Shown here in pieces: positions 1 through 9,300 of a stretch of DNA of 33,445 nucleotides (position 1 is its first letter; the number at the start of each line of letters is the position of its first letter). Made by a program: the position numbers and the translations under genes. The notes beneath the pieces were generated by a model. The model worked only from the letters and a program-made list of their open reading frames with translations, was not told where the DNA came from and searched no databases. Location: IMG/VR virus record IMGVR_UViG_3300043570_002385, positions 1 to 33,445 of that record, one strand, 5' to 3'. The DNA is from a virus.

Positions 1-3000
1 GTGAAAGCAAATGATTAAACTCATCCTGAGCATCTTTTGCAAGAGTACCAAAGTTATCCATTCCGTTAATCAGAGTATCTAGCATTGCTGGGTCGGTGAT
101 GGCTGCACGTATTGCTTCTGCGCTCATTCCACCATCCTGCATCATCTTTACAACTTCTGGAATTCTCTTTTGATTATCTGCAGTCTTCTGCAAATCCTTT
201 TGTCCAGCAACTGCTCCGTTGATCTGGTTTCTAATTCTTGCCTGCTTAGTTAGAGCAGCATTTGTTTCTAGTTCTGCTTTTGTTACCTTACCTGTAGCAA
301 TAAGAGTCTTATAGTTTTCATCTGCAAGCATTGTCTGAATATCTAGTTCATCAAAACCAAGAGCAAGCAGTTTTCCTCTTGCTGCAATTTCCTGCTTTGC
401 CAGAGTTACAGATTGAAGTTGTGCCTTATTGTAATCTCCAATAATAGCCTTCTTATATCCCTGCTCCATATCTCTACCCTTTTGGGTGAGAACAGTATCT
501 CCTGCCTTAAACTTTTGATACTTTGTAACCATCTTGCCAGTTTCAGGATCTACCTGAGTATACTTTTGCTTACCTTTTTTCTTTTTTACATCTGCAGCAG
601 TTGCTGTATAAGCAAACTTCTTTAAGTCTTTTGTGTCAAGGCCAGCAAGGTAGTCTGTAAACTGGCTAGTCTGGCCCATTTGAATTAACTGTTGTTCAAG
701 ACCCTTAAACTTGTTTCCAATAGCCTTACTTCCAGTTGCTGCAATTGCTCTTTGAAGTTCTTTAAATCCACCTGCTGCATCGATAGCAGAGTTACGAACA
801 TTTCTAAGACGCTTATTTAATTCATCGTAAGTTGTGTCTCTTTCTGTTGTAGTCGTTGTAGTTGTACTTGTTGCACCTTTTACTGGAATGGTTGGATCTA
901 AAAGATATGCTAAAGAATCTACTGTTCGTTCTGGAGCGGCTTTGGACAAGTACTTGGTAATATATGTTGCTAGTTTTTCTTGATAATCTGCATCTGTCTC
1001 TTTTGCTCCCTCCAGCCATAAAAGAGTTTTTGCTTGATTTTCTGCTTCAAGTTTTAGGATTTCAGGTTTCATTTGTGTTTGAGATGCATAGGCTCCTGCT
1101 AACTTTGTTAAATAATCTGCTTGCTGCTCTACATCTAACTTATCAAATTTTGCTTTTTGTTCTTCGTTATTCATCAGTTCTTCGATTGCTGCCTTAGAAG
1201 TTCCAGCAACTTTTACTTCTTCTTTTAGATCAAACTTTTTGCCCTTTTTCTTTAGTTCGTCTTTTCTTGTTTCAATGGCTGCCATTTCTTCCTGTAATTT
1301 TTCAACACCTGGTAAGCCAATCGCACTAACAAGAACTTGCATATCAATTGCAGTTCCATCTAAAGATTTAAGGTTAGCAAGAGTTTCCATAATTGCATCA
1401 AACTGCGTTGGATCTTTTTTAGTTAATAAGATCTCTTGAATCATCTGTGTTGCTGCTTTTTTATTTGTAAAGCCTTCAAACATCGCAAATAATTCTTTAG
1501 TCTTTCCTAGACCATTTTGTTTAATGCTTGTATTAATTGCTAAATCTAGTTCATTTAGTTTTCCACTAAAGAGTTTCATCCATGCGTTTGCTTCGTCTGG
1601 ACCAATTGCTTTACTTCCTACTAGCATTTCCATTTTTGCTTGGAAGGTTTGGGCTGCTCTTTCTGTACCTAGACCATTCTTTTTATAGGTCATTGACTTT
1701 TCATTGTAAATACCTCTTTCAGCGCCAGATTGCAATAGCGCTGTATTTTTCAAGAATTTTTCTGCTTCTTTTTCTTGTGCTGTACCCTTATATGCTTCAG
1801 TTACGGTTCCTCTAGATGCATCAAAATATGCATCCTCACGAGTTGATTGTGGCCCAAAACCAGTATCACTAAAGAACTTTTGAAAGTCAATTTCTGTTTG
1901 AGCAATATTCATTAAAATTGCTTGGCTAGTTTTTTCTTGGTTAGCAGCATTATCTTCATTGAGTTTAGTAAGTTTTCCTTCTAACTCTAGTTTTTTCTGT
2001 AAGTTTGTTGTTGAAGCAATTTCAATTTCAAGTTTTTTCTTTTGAACTTCAAATTCATTTTCAACTTGATCAGCAATCATTGTGGCAAGTTCTAGGTTGT
2101 TTACATTATATGCAGCAAGCATTGCAATGTCTTTTCTTAAAGATTCACCCTTTGCTTTTTTGGCGTCTATAGTCTTAAGTTGTTTTTCACTTCGTTGTCT
2201 TGCTGTAGCAACAAGAAGCAGTCTTGTCTTTAGTGGTTTATCTTTTAGGTCTTCACCGTCTGGACCAATAAGAGTTCTTAGTTTTCCAGTGACCTGCATT
2301 TCAATGCTTTGATCTTTTAATGAAAGTGCAAGTGATGCTGCAATTGATTCTGCCTCGTCTTTATCAATTACCCCGTCAGCAATTTGAGCAGCCAGTTTAA
2401 GTGATAGGTCACTAGTTGCTTGCTCAATTCCCATTTTCTTAACAGTTTCTTTGAATACCTTTTTTGTATCTTTTCCTTGTTGGTCTTTCATATACTTGTT
2501 TCCAAATGTAGTGTCCATCTTAATAGAGTCACTGTACTTGTTATATTGAGTTGTTCTTCTACGACGATCCATTATTTGAGACGCTCCGACTTTGCCAGTC
2601 AATTCGCCCAACTTAACCATGCCTTCTCTTGTTGCTGAGGTAGATATTGCAAACTTTGCTGCTTCTTTAGCCATCTTATTAAAGTGCTGATTTAGCATGT
2701 ATGCTCCTGCACCTACAGCCATAATTCCTGCTGCAGCCCAACCTACTGGACCCATACCTGCAAGCATAGGTGCAAACTGAGCAACTGTTGCTGCTGTTCC
2801 AAGTGCTGCAGTTACCTGTGGTGGCGCTCCCATGGCTCCTGCTGCCATCGTTGCCATACCTAGTGCGCCAGTGGCTTTACCAGAATACTTACCAACCTTT
2901 TCTCTACGCATGCCACGCTTCTTCTTTTTGATTTGCTTTTCAGTCATGGTTGTTGGTTGCTTCTTGCCATTTTCATCTAATTCTGGATCAAATAGTAAGT

Positions 3001-6000
3001 GTCCCTTCTTGTCCATGGTGTACCCTGGGTTTTCTGCAGTACCGTCACCGTATGCTTCGGCTAGTGCTTGTTGTTCAGTGTATCTCTTTTTACCTGTTTG
3101 GCTAAGGTCGCTGCCTGCTGCAAGAGCAGCATTTTGCTTTGCAAGTTCTCCATTCATTTGCTCTCTTAAAAACTTTTCTCGTTCTTGCTGTGCAACTATT
3201 TCTTCTTGAGACATTGCTGTGTCTATTGTAGAGCCATGAAGGTCTCCAGTAGTTCCTACGATTGCATCGTTTAATGATGCTGTTGTTATTACACTGTCTA
3301 GATTTTCTGTTTGTGCTGGAATAATATCTCCAGTCACTGTTGCAATCTCATCTGTTTGGTCTGCAACTAGTACTGTTGAGTCTGCTGTATCTTCTGTACC
3401 CTCAACAATTCGTTTTAGTCCATCGCCTTGCTCTTGTGTTCCTTGAGCAATTACTTTCCGTGCTTTCTTAACCTTTGCTGGAGTTTTTGCTGGATCTTGA
3501 ATTATTTGTTCTGCACTACCATTACCACCTTCTAATTCGGCTGCTGCTTGTGCTGCTTCGGCTGCTTTTATTCTGGCTTGTGCTGCTCTAATTTCTGCTT
3601 CATCTGCCAGTTTCTTAAGGTCTCTAGCATTCTCAGCAGTGTGCATGTTCTTGCCACCTTCACGGGCTGCAACCTCTTCCCATTTTGCTGCTTCGGTTCT
3701 AACTTTTGCTGCTGCTGCTTCTGCATCAGATGCTTCTTTTTCTAATTGTTTTGCTTTTTGTCTAGCAGCCTTTATTGCAGACATATCAGACATTAATGCT
3801 TTAGGATCAATATCTACTGTTACTGATGTATCGGTTGATTCGCTTGATGTTGGAACTGGTACCTTTTTAGATCCAAACTTATCCCTGTAATGTCTATCGA
3901 TAGACTTCTGAATTTGTCTTTGCTCTGGATCATTTTTCATAGCATCATACTTTGCTTGATTTGCAGTATCTACCTTTGGAATTGCTGCTTCTGCAAGTTG
4001 ATCTGCTTGAGACTTTACCTCTTTTGTTTTTCTTTCAAGACCAATTCTTAGTCCTTCTCCAATGTTAACTCCAAGTCTTTCAGTTCTCTTTGATGGTGAC
4101 TGTGTTTCTGAAATTCTTTCTGCTTCTGTTAAATCATCAGATACTGTTTTAGAGAATCTTCCAACTCCTTCTTGGTTTCTTCTTTCTGTGCCACCTGCTT
4201 GGAATGTTGATCTTCCTTCATCATATTTTGGATTTTTAGCACTATACGCTACACCATCAGAGTTTTTTTCTCCTCTTGATACAGCGTCTGCATTAGCAAT
4301 ATCTCTTTGTTCTTTAGTCATGTGGAGTCTTATTCCTGTAACAACCTCTCTTGCCTTTGCAAGAACTTGACCAAGTTCAGTATCTATACCAGCAACTTGA
4401 GTACGCACAGTCTGTTCAATAGATTGGAAATCTGCATCTGTAAATGTTTTACCTGGGTTGTTCTGCTTCCATTGCTGAACTGCTGATAGTAGTCGACTAT
4501 CATACTCTTGAATTGCTCCAGATAATCTTTCAAAGTTTCCTCCACCAATTCTAACTGTGTCTGCCCACTTAGTAACACCAGAGTCTTGAAAATCTTCAAG
4601 GAAAGCATCAACTGTTGCAACCGTGTTACCTTTAACACCTTTGAAATTTTGTATCTCTGGAGCACCATCGGCCATGGCTTTGTTTACTTGGCCTTGAAGA
4701 GCATACCCAAAACCACTAACTGGAGATGCTGTAGGCATTGGAACATTCGTTCCATTTTTTGCATTACTTGCATCAATTGCTCTTTGAATATTTAAAAGGT
4801 CTGATTGTGTTTTTTCATGTGTGATAGTTACTGTTTTAGACAATTGATCAATTGGTACAGAGTCAGATGTTTCACCATGTGAAAACTGTCTTCCTAGTTG
4901 CTGCTTTGCTCTTGGATTGTAAAACTGGTGGACGCTTGCATCTGGTCCTGCAGTTCCTTCTTTTTTAGTTGCAGCCTTAACAGCAGCAACAGTTAATGTC
5001 TTTCCCTTTTCTCTTGCTGCGGTAGCAACAGTAGTAAATATATCCTTTACGCTTGCTACAAGAGATCTTCTTATTTCCTCAAGAGATGCTGAACTAGCAT
5101 CTGTTACTGTTCTTCCAGTTGCTTTTGCATATGCAAGCAAATTTTCTGCAGAGGCCTTGTTAATAAATTCTAATTGTTTTGCCATTTCATCAGCAACTCC
5201 TGGTTGCGATGGAGTAATTCTTGATGTTTGTTGAACAAAGGAGTCTTGGTCAGCAGTGAGAGATCTTCTACCTTTTATAAAACCTGGAAGATCATCTCCC
5301 ATTATAGCCTTTAGTAGTGGCCCATATTTCTTTGACTGTGCAGTTGGAACAATTGTTTCTCCTGGTGCAACTAGTGCAAGTATGCTGTCTCCTGCAGACT
5401 CATTGCCTGGAACTTTTCCATCTGCAAACTTTGGTAAGCCAGATACTGCACCCTTTGGTCCAGGAACAGTGTTAAATAATGCTGGAGAACCAGAAGCAAG
5501 CGCTCTAGCCTGTGATGCTGCATTTAGATATGCTGCAGCGAGTGCATCTACCGATGTCTTTTCTACATTGAATGTTGAAATTAAGTCTTTATGAGATAAA
5601 TGAAGTGCATGAGTTTGTGCAAGGTTTTCTGTTTCTGCTTGAGTTAGATAATCAAAACCGCCACCGAGAACATTATTTTGTCCATTAAGTTTTGCAACTC
5701 CACTACGAAGCATTGCAAAGAACTTGATAAGGTTTGCAACACCGTTAGCAACAAGACCAACTGTCATCAATACAACTGGAGCAATTCCTCCAATTACTCC
5801 AACAAATCCAACTACAAACTTTTTTGTTCCATCGCTAAGATTGTTAAACTTTTCTAGCATTTTTGCGGCAAATTGAACAACTGGTGTTACTGCTTCTAGG
5901 AATGCTTTTCCAATAGGGATAAGTTGTAGTTTAACATTTTCAAGTTGCTTTTGGAACTTTACTCCAACAGCATTTTCTACCTTGCCTAATTCTCGTTCAG

Positions 6001-7471
6001 ATAAGATCGCAAGTTCTTCAACTGATGCTCCTGCAAGTCCAAGTGCTCTTGCTGCCTGTGAAGAATCTTTTGTTATGTTTTGGAATAATGCTGATAAACG
6101 AGCAAACTGGAACTTACCAAACATCTGCTCAATTGCTCTTGCACGGTTAAGCGGATCTAGTGTGTCAAGTGCTCTTGCAAATCCCACTACGGTTGCTTTT
6201 AGATCTCCAGCATTGGCATCAACAAGACCCTTAATATTAATTCCAAGTCCCGCTAAAAATTCACTTGCTTTCTTGGATGGATTAATCATGGATGCAAGAC
6301 CAGACTTGAGTGCGTTAGCGCCTTCTGATGCGTTGATTCCACCTTCCTTCATTGCAGTCATAAAGAATGCAAGATCTTCTACAGATCCTCCAAGTTGCTT
6401 TACAACTGGACCAGCCTTTGGAATTGCAATTGTTAAATCTTCAATAGATAGAACTGTTTGGTTTTCAACTGCGTTAAGGTAGTTAATTTTACTTGCAAGT
6501 TGGTCTGCAGAAACACCAAAAGCATTCTGAAGGGATATAGTTGTTTCTAGTGCCTGGGCTTGTTCTACTTGACCAAGGACAGCAAGTCTTGTTGCTTGCG
6601 TAACTTGTGCCTGTAGTTCTGCACCCTGAAGACCCATTGCAGCAGCAGATGCTGCCATTTCCATTGTATCTTTTGCAGCAATTCCAAACTTTGTAAATTC
6701 TTTTGCAAGTAACTGAATTTCTGCTACTGCTTTATCGGTATCACCAATACCTGTGGTCATGTCTCCATAAACTCTTGTAAATTTTACAGTTGCCATTTCC
6801 ATTTCTCGAAACACCTTGGCTGCTGTAGAACCAAGAATTGTAAGAGGAATAGTCAAACCAACCATCAACTGGCGACCAGCCCACTGAGTATTCTTACCAA
6901 AGTTTAGGAGTTGAGTTGATCCTTGCTTTAATAGTTGATTTAAGAATTGCTGTCTTTGAGCAGCCATCTGAGTTCTTGTGGCATAGTCAGCATACTGACC
7001 ATTGACCATTTTAAGATGCTTTGGAACAACCTGAAGAACTTTTACAAACTCTCCGTTGGCATTTGTTAGTTGAACATATTGTGTTTGTAGAGTTTTAACT
7101 CTATCTTTCATTGCCCTCTTTAGGACATCTTTTTCTTGTGCAAAAACATTTTTTAAGGTTTTGCTGTTCATTGTTGCTGCAGCAGCCGTGTACCTAAAGT
7201 ACTGACCCATGCTCAACTTATTCTTTTCTAGGGAATCAGTGAACGCTGTGGTGCTTGAGGCAATGGTTTTCTGTGATGCTACAAACTTTCCAGTAGCATT
7301 GATCGACTGCATGAGTTGTGAATTTAAACCCTTTTGTGCGTTTGCAGCAGCGACATTGCCTTCTGTTAAGGCTTGGTTGAATCTACTAAGTCCAGCCTGA
7401 AGCCTTCTTAGTTGAGCGAGAGCATCACTAGTGTCAAAATGTATACCAATATTAGCATTTACATCAGACAC
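1..7471 (-). CDS. Tail tape measure protein (TP901 type), partial: C-terminus cut off by the window edge
   Basis: Sets tail length and takes part in DNA delivery. The frame stays open from the left edge to a GTG start at 7471 (protein begins VSDVNANIGIHF), giving at least 2490 residues; AGGGG lies about 11 nt upstream and no in-frame ATG is nearby. Read from the DNA: a TP901-like core at roughly residues 260-490 with the alanine/methionine-rich segment EMAASAAAMGLQ and GGINASEGANALKSG; a hydrophobic segment near 548-583; the tape-measure motif APGETIVPT near 700; a long Ala/Gln/Glu-rich, probably helical region around 1220-1530; a second Gly/Ala-rich hydrophobic segment near 1530-1590; then a charged helical tail. 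It follows the two tail assembly chaperones, the usual place for this gene. The size alone points to a very long tail. Small open frames inside it on both strands are shadows. Confidence 0.95.
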   Translation of the reverse strand, partial: MSDVNANIGIHFDTSDALAQLRRLQAGLSRFNQALTEGNVAAANAQKGLNSQLMQSINATGKFVASQKTIASSTTAFTDSLEKNKLSMGQYFRYTAAAATMNSKTLKNVFAQEKDVLKRAMKDRVKTLQTQYVQLTNANGEFVKVLQVVPKHLKMVNGQYADYATRTQMAAQRQQFLNQLLKQGSTQLLNFGKNTQWAGRQLMVGLTIPLTILGSTAAKVFREMEMATVKFTRVYGDMTTGIGDTDKAVAEIQLLAKEFTKFGIAAKDTMEMAASAAAMGLQGAELQAQVTQATRLAVLGQVEQAQALETTISLQNAFGVSADQLASKINYLNAVENQTVLSIEDLTIAIPKAGPVVKQLGGSVEDLAFFMTAMKEGGINASEGANALKSGLASMINPSKKASEFLAGLGINIKGLVDANAGDLKATVVGFARALDTLDPLNRARAIEQMFGKFQFARLSALFQNITKDSSQAARALGLAGASVEELAILSERELGKVENAVGVKFQKQLENVKLQLIPIGKAFLEAVTPVVQFAAKMLEKFNNLSDGTKKFVVGFVGVIGGIAPVVLMTVGLVANGVANLIKFFAMLRSGVAKLNGQNNVLGGGFDYLTQAETENLAQTHALHLSHKDLISTFNVEKTSVDALAAAYLNAASQARALASGSPALFNTVPGPKGAVSGLPKFADGKVPGNESAGDSILALVAPGETIVPTAQSKKYGPLLKAIMGDDLPGFIKGRRSLTADQDSFVQQTSRITPSQPGVADEMAKQLEFINKASAENLLAYAKATGRTVTDASSASLEEIRRSLVASVKDIFTTVATAAREKGKTLTVAAVKAATKKEGTAGPDASVHQFYNPRAKQQLGRQFSHGETSDSVPIDQLSKTVTITHEKTQSDLLNIQRAIDASNAKNGTNVPMPTASPVSGFGYALQGQVNKAMADGAPEIQNFKGVKGNTVATVDAFLEDFQDSGVTKWADTVRIGGGNFERLSGAIQEYDSRLLSAVQQWKQNNPGKTFTDADFQSIEQTVRTQVAGIDTELGQVLAKAREVVTGIRLHMTKEQRDIANADAVSRGEKNSDGVAYSAKNPKYDEGRSTFQAGGTERRNQEGVGRFSKTVSDDLTEAERISETQSPSKRTERLGVNIGEGLRIGLERKTKEVKSQADQLAEAAIPKVDTANQAKYDAMKNDPEQRQIQKSIDRHYRDKFGSKKVPVPTSSESTDTSVTVDIDPKALMSDMSAIKAARQKAKQLEKEASDAEAAAAKVRTEAAKWEEVAAREGGKNMHTAENARDLKKLADEAEIRAAQARIKAAEAAQAAAELEGGNGSAEQIIQDPAKTPAKVKKARKVIAQGTQEQGDGLKRIVEGTEDTADSTVLVADQTDEIATVTGDIIPAQTENLDSVITTASLNDAIVGTTGDLHGSTIDTAMSQEEIVAQQEREKFLREQMNGELAKQNAALAAGSDLSQTGKKRYTEQQALAEAYGDGTAENPGYTMDKKGHLLFDPELDENGKKQPTTMTEKQIKKKKRGMRREKVGKYSGKATGALGMATMAAGAMGAPPQVTAALGTAATVAQFAPMLAGMGPVGWAAAGIMAVGAGAYMLNQHFNKMAKEAAKFAISTSATREGMVKLGELTGKVGASQIMDRRRRTTQYNKYSDSIKMDTTFGNKYMKDQQGKDTKKVFKETVKKMGIEQATSDLSLKLAAQIADGVIDKDEAESIAASLALSLKDQSIEMQVTGKLRTLIGPDGEDLKDKPLKTRLLLVATARQRSEKQLKTIDAKKAKGESLRKDIAMLAAYNVNNLELATMIADQVENEFEVQKKKLEIEIASTTNLQKKLELEGKLTKLNEDNAANQEKTSQAILMNIAQTEIDFQKFFSDTGFGPQSTREDAYFDASRGTVTEAYKGTAQEKEAEKFLKNTALLQSGAERGIYNEKSMTYKKNGLGTERAAQTFQAKMEMLVGSKAIGPDEANAWMKLFSGKLNELDLAINTSIKQNGLGKTKELFAMFEGFTNKKAATQMIQEILLTKKDPTQFDAIMETLANLKSLDGTAIDMQVLVSAIGLPGVEKLQEEMAAIETRKDELKKKGKKFDLKEEVKVAGTSKAAIEELMNNEEQKAKFDKLDVEQQADYLTKLAGAYASQTQMKPEILKLEAENQAKTLLWLEGAKETDADYQEKLATYITKYLSKAAPERTVDSLAYLLDPTIPVKGATSTTTTTTTERDTTYDELNKRLRNVRNSAIDAAGGFKELQRAIAATGSKAIGNKFKGLEQQLIQMGQTSQFTDYLAGLDTKDLKKFAYTATAADVKKKKGKQKYTQVDPETGKMVTKYQKFKAGDTVLTQKGRDMEQGYKKAIIGDYNKAQLQSVTLAKQEIAARGKLLALGFDELDIQTMLADENYKTLIATGKVTKAELETNAALTKQARIRNQINGAVAGQKDLQKTADNQKRIPEVVKMMQDGGMSAEAIRAAITDPAMLDTLINGMDNFGTLAKDAQDEFNHLLS

Positions 7472-7499
7472 TATTCATGACACCCCTATTCATTTTTTA

Positions 7500-7811
7500 T
7501 TATTTTGATGCAAGCAATGCTGTAGGATCTGTAAGTTGAATACCAGATGCTGCATCGATTACTGCGTATACTGTTGGCAAGTCGATATTATCTTCTAGTG
7601 CCTCACGAGTAACTTCTTCCTTTACATATTGTTTAAATGCAATTTCTACACAGTCTAGAAGAACATTCATCGACTCATCGTTATTGTCTGATACGTCTGA
7701 AAGTTCTTGGAATCTCTTCATAAAAGGCTTAAGCAAAGAAATCTTTAGCGGTCTAACATCGATAGTTGTACCATCAATAAGAGTGATCTTCTTTGTTGTT
7801 TGTTCTGACAT
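7500..7811 (-). CDS. Tail assembly chaperone, short (G-like) form
   Basis: 103-residue protein beginning MSEQTTKKITLIDGTT. The ATG at 7811 is preferred over an upstream TTG at 7823 because GGAGG sits 5 nt before it and overlaps the longer form. Its whole length aligns with the N-terminal ~105 residues of the neighbouring 227-aa protein: LIDGTTIDVRPLKI against LVDGTELEISPLKI, and KQYV...IDLPTVYAVIDAASGI against KQYM...IDLKNIYRLLDYAAGI. Lying directly before the tape measure gene, it fits the G protein of the phage G/GT chaperone pair, which keeps the tape measure soluble and recruits tail tube subunits. Here it is a free-standing gene with its own promoter and ribosome binding site. Role inferred from position and paralogy. 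Confidence 0.8.
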   Translation of the reverse strand: MSEQTTKKITLIDGTTIDVRPLKISLLKPFMKRFQELSDVSDNNDESMNVLLDCVEIAFKQYVKEEVTREALEDNIDLPTVYAVIDAASGIQLTDPTALLASK

Positions 7812-7838
7812 TCTTTCCTCCAATAGGTTTGTTAATTA

Positions 7839-7847
7839 ATTATACCA
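7839..7847 (-). promoter_or_regulatory. Extended -10 promoter for the short chaperone gene
   Basis: On the minus strand this reads TGG followed by TATAAT (7844-7839), a full extended -10. The start site would fall near 7832, leaving a leader of about 20 nt that carries the GGAGG at 7817-7821. No convincing -35 box. Confidence 0.65.
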
Positions 7848-7863
7848 TAGCGACAGGCTTATT

Positions 7864-8547
7864 TTAGTCTATTTTTTCGTAGTCTAAGCCCATACCAATA
7901 CCAAATCCAGCGCTACTTGCATTTTGACCTTGAAGAGCAAGGATGTCTCTTGAGTCGTTTGCTTGTCCACGACTAAATACCCTGGCTTTCATATCTTCCC
8001 AAGCATTGCTCTTATTAGCATTTTTATCTAAGTCTACACCCTGCATTGCTGCCATGAATTTTTTTGTAGAATAGTCTTCTTCTCTTTTTATATTTAGTAT
8101 TGCAGTTATCTCTTGCATTGATAAAGATCTCTCTAGTTCATCAAAGTCTTTCCAAATCCCCAGCAAAAAAACTTCTGATTCTAGTTTTGCCAAATCAAGA
8201 TCTTCCCAGGTTGCTCCAGACTTAACTGCCTGATCCTTTACTCCTTCATCAGACTTCTCATCTACTTTAATTCCTGCAGCATAGTCTAGCAATCTGTAAA
8301 TGTTTTTTAAATCTATTGCGTCTTCAAAGTCTTCAATTGATCTTGAGATCTTTGGCATATACTGTTTCATGCAGTTCATTCCGCAAATGGCAAGAGCAGA
8401 TATAGCCTCAATGTCGCCCTTTGCTGATCTTACACCTTCAAAGTCATCCATGAACTTTCTTAGATACTTAATCTTAAGAGGAGATATTTCTAACTCAGTT
8501 CCGTCAACTAAATAAATAATTCCAGTTTTGTATATTTCTGTAGCCAT
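7864..8547 (-). CDS. Tail assembly chaperone, long (GT-like) form
   Basis: 227 residues from ATG 8547 (MATEIYKTGIIYLVDGTE). A TTG start at 8577 would lie inside a terminator hairpin upstream of the promoter, so it is rejected. Residues 1 to ~105 are homologous to the 103-aa neighbour. Residues ~125-190 hold the segment WKDFDELERSLSMQEI...KREEDY...KKFMAAMQGVDLD, typical in style of the T half of actinophage tail assembly chaperones; the end is glycine-rich. In most long-tailed phages G and GT come from one gene by a programmed frameshift. Here the long form is a continuous gene followed by a separate short paralogue. The ATG is 6 nt after a TATACT box with no Shine-Dalgarno, so translation is probably leaderless. 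Role inferred from position, paralogy and motif. Confidence 0.8.
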   Translation of the reverse strand: MATEIYKTGIIYLVDGTELEISPLKIKYLRKFMDDFEGVRSAKGDIEAISALAICGMNCMKQYMPKISRSIEDFEDAIDLKNIYRLLDYAAGIKVDEKSDEGVKDQAVKSGATWEDLDLAKLESEVFLLGIWKDFDELERSLSMQEITAILNIKREEDYSTKKFMAAMQGVDLDKNANKSNAWEDMKARVFSRGQANDSRDILALQGQNASSAGFGIGMGLDYEKID

Positions 8548-8553
8548 TATATA

Positions 8554-8562
8554 AGTATACCA
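8554..8562 (-). promoter_or_regulatory. Extended -10 promoter giving a leaderless mRNA (long chaperone)
   Basis: Minus strand reads TGG-TATACT, then 6 nt (TATATA), then ATG. Transcription would start at or next to the A of the ATG. It abuts the U-rich end of the terminator of the upstream gene. Confidence 0.7.
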
Positions 8563-8595
8563 AACAGAAAGGCCCAACCCCGAAGGATTGAGCCT
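8562..8595 (-). terminator. Rho-independent terminator after the major tail protein gene
   Basis: Minus-strand RNA forms an 11-bp stem (8585-8595 with 8570-8580) closed by a UUCG tetraloop (8581-8584), followed by a U-rich run (UUUCUGUUU). Two of the pairs are G-U and would be C-A mismatches on the other strand, so it works in the minus direction. It lies 18 nt after the stop codon of the major tail protein gene. Confidence 0.85.
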
Positions 8596-8613
8596 CTCAT
8601 ATATTTAGTTGTA

Positions 8614-9231
8614 TTATGCTGCGCCGACTGTGCGGTCTACGATCTTACCGTATGATCCGTTGTCGTTTGGAAGAAGACGGAATGATACTTCGAACATTGT
8701 CGCTTCGTCACGCTTTGCTGATACTGATACGCTCTCAATTGAAAGTGCACGGTATGCAACGTAGACACGCTCGATATTCTCGGTTGCGTCTCCAGTTCCT
8801 GGTCCAACTGCAATCAAACCACGCTCTACTGGAACATCGCCAATATCGCCTGCTGAAAGATTAAGTGTTGGGTTGCTTGAAACTACTGACAAATCTGCAT
8901 CCTTGCCTGCAAGGGCAAATAGAAGATTCTCTAGTGTTGATTCTGCGAATGTAGTATTTAGGTTTACTTGCATGCCTTGCTTAAATAACTTAGCAACGTC
9001 AAGTACCTGGTCTACTGCTACTTCGCCGAAATCTGGTTGGAATTGGATTTCCAAACCATTCATTGTATATCCAACGTTACGGAAGTCTGCATCACCTTGG
9101 AGAGTATCCTTGTATGATGTTCCTGCCACGAACGCTGGTCGATCTGCGTCTGCAAGTGCGCCTGCTTCGTATGTGAAGAGTGCTGCTGCTCCAACGATAA
9201 TATCGTTAGAACTACCACGTGTATATGCCAT
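8614..9231 (-). CDS. Major tail (tube) protein
   Basis: 205 residues starting MAYTRGSSNDIIVGAAALF. The ATG at 9231 is chosen over an upstream GTG at 9240 because AGAGGTG (9238-9244) is well placed before it. The sequence is rich in Ala, Val, Gly and Asp with alternating beta-type segments, as in tail tube proteins, and it sits between the tail-completion genes and the chaperone and tape measure genes, the standard place. It has its own extended -10 promoter, a strong ribosome binding site and a strong terminator just after its stop codon, which suits a protein made in very many copies. No motif proves the role; the call rests on length, composition and gene order. Confidence 0.85.
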   Translation of the reverse strand: MAYTRGSSNDIIVGAAALFTYEAGALADADRPAFVAGTSYKDTLQGDADFRNVGYTMNGLEIQFQPDFGEVAVDQVLDVAKLFKQGMQVNLNTTFAESTLENLLFALAGKDADLSVVSSNPTLNLSAGDIGDVPVERGLIAVGPGTGDATENIERVYVAYRALSIESVSVSAKRDEATMFEVSFRLLPNDNGSYGKIVDRTVGAA

Positions 9232-9283
9232 GTATTTCACCTCTTTTTTCTTTGTAGATTAAAGGGCTTGTTTCCTCATGATA

Positions 9284-9292
9284 ATTATATCA
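9284..9292 (-). promoter_or_regulatory. Extended -10 promoter for the major tail protein gene, inside a palindrome
   Basis: Minus strand reads TGA-TATAAT (TATAAT at 9284-9289). The box lies inside an inverted repeat, ATGATA-N4-TATCAT (9278-9293). The start site near 9277 leaves a leader of about 45 nt with a strong Shine-Dalgarno. Confidence 0.65.
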
Positions 9293-9300
9293 TCCCTTTT

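Noticed and set aside
4384-4668. 94-aa minus-strand frame inside the tape measure gene
   Set aside because: Out of frame with the tape measure reading, which stays open through this stretch; no ribosome binding site.
5982-6482. 166-aa plus-strand open frame
   Set aside because: Antisense to the tape measure core, which is continuous and recognisable. Shadow frame.
8548-8577. TTG start at 8577 for the long tail chaperone
   Set aside because: It lies inside the terminator hairpin and upstream of the -10 box; ATG 8547 directly after the promoter is better.
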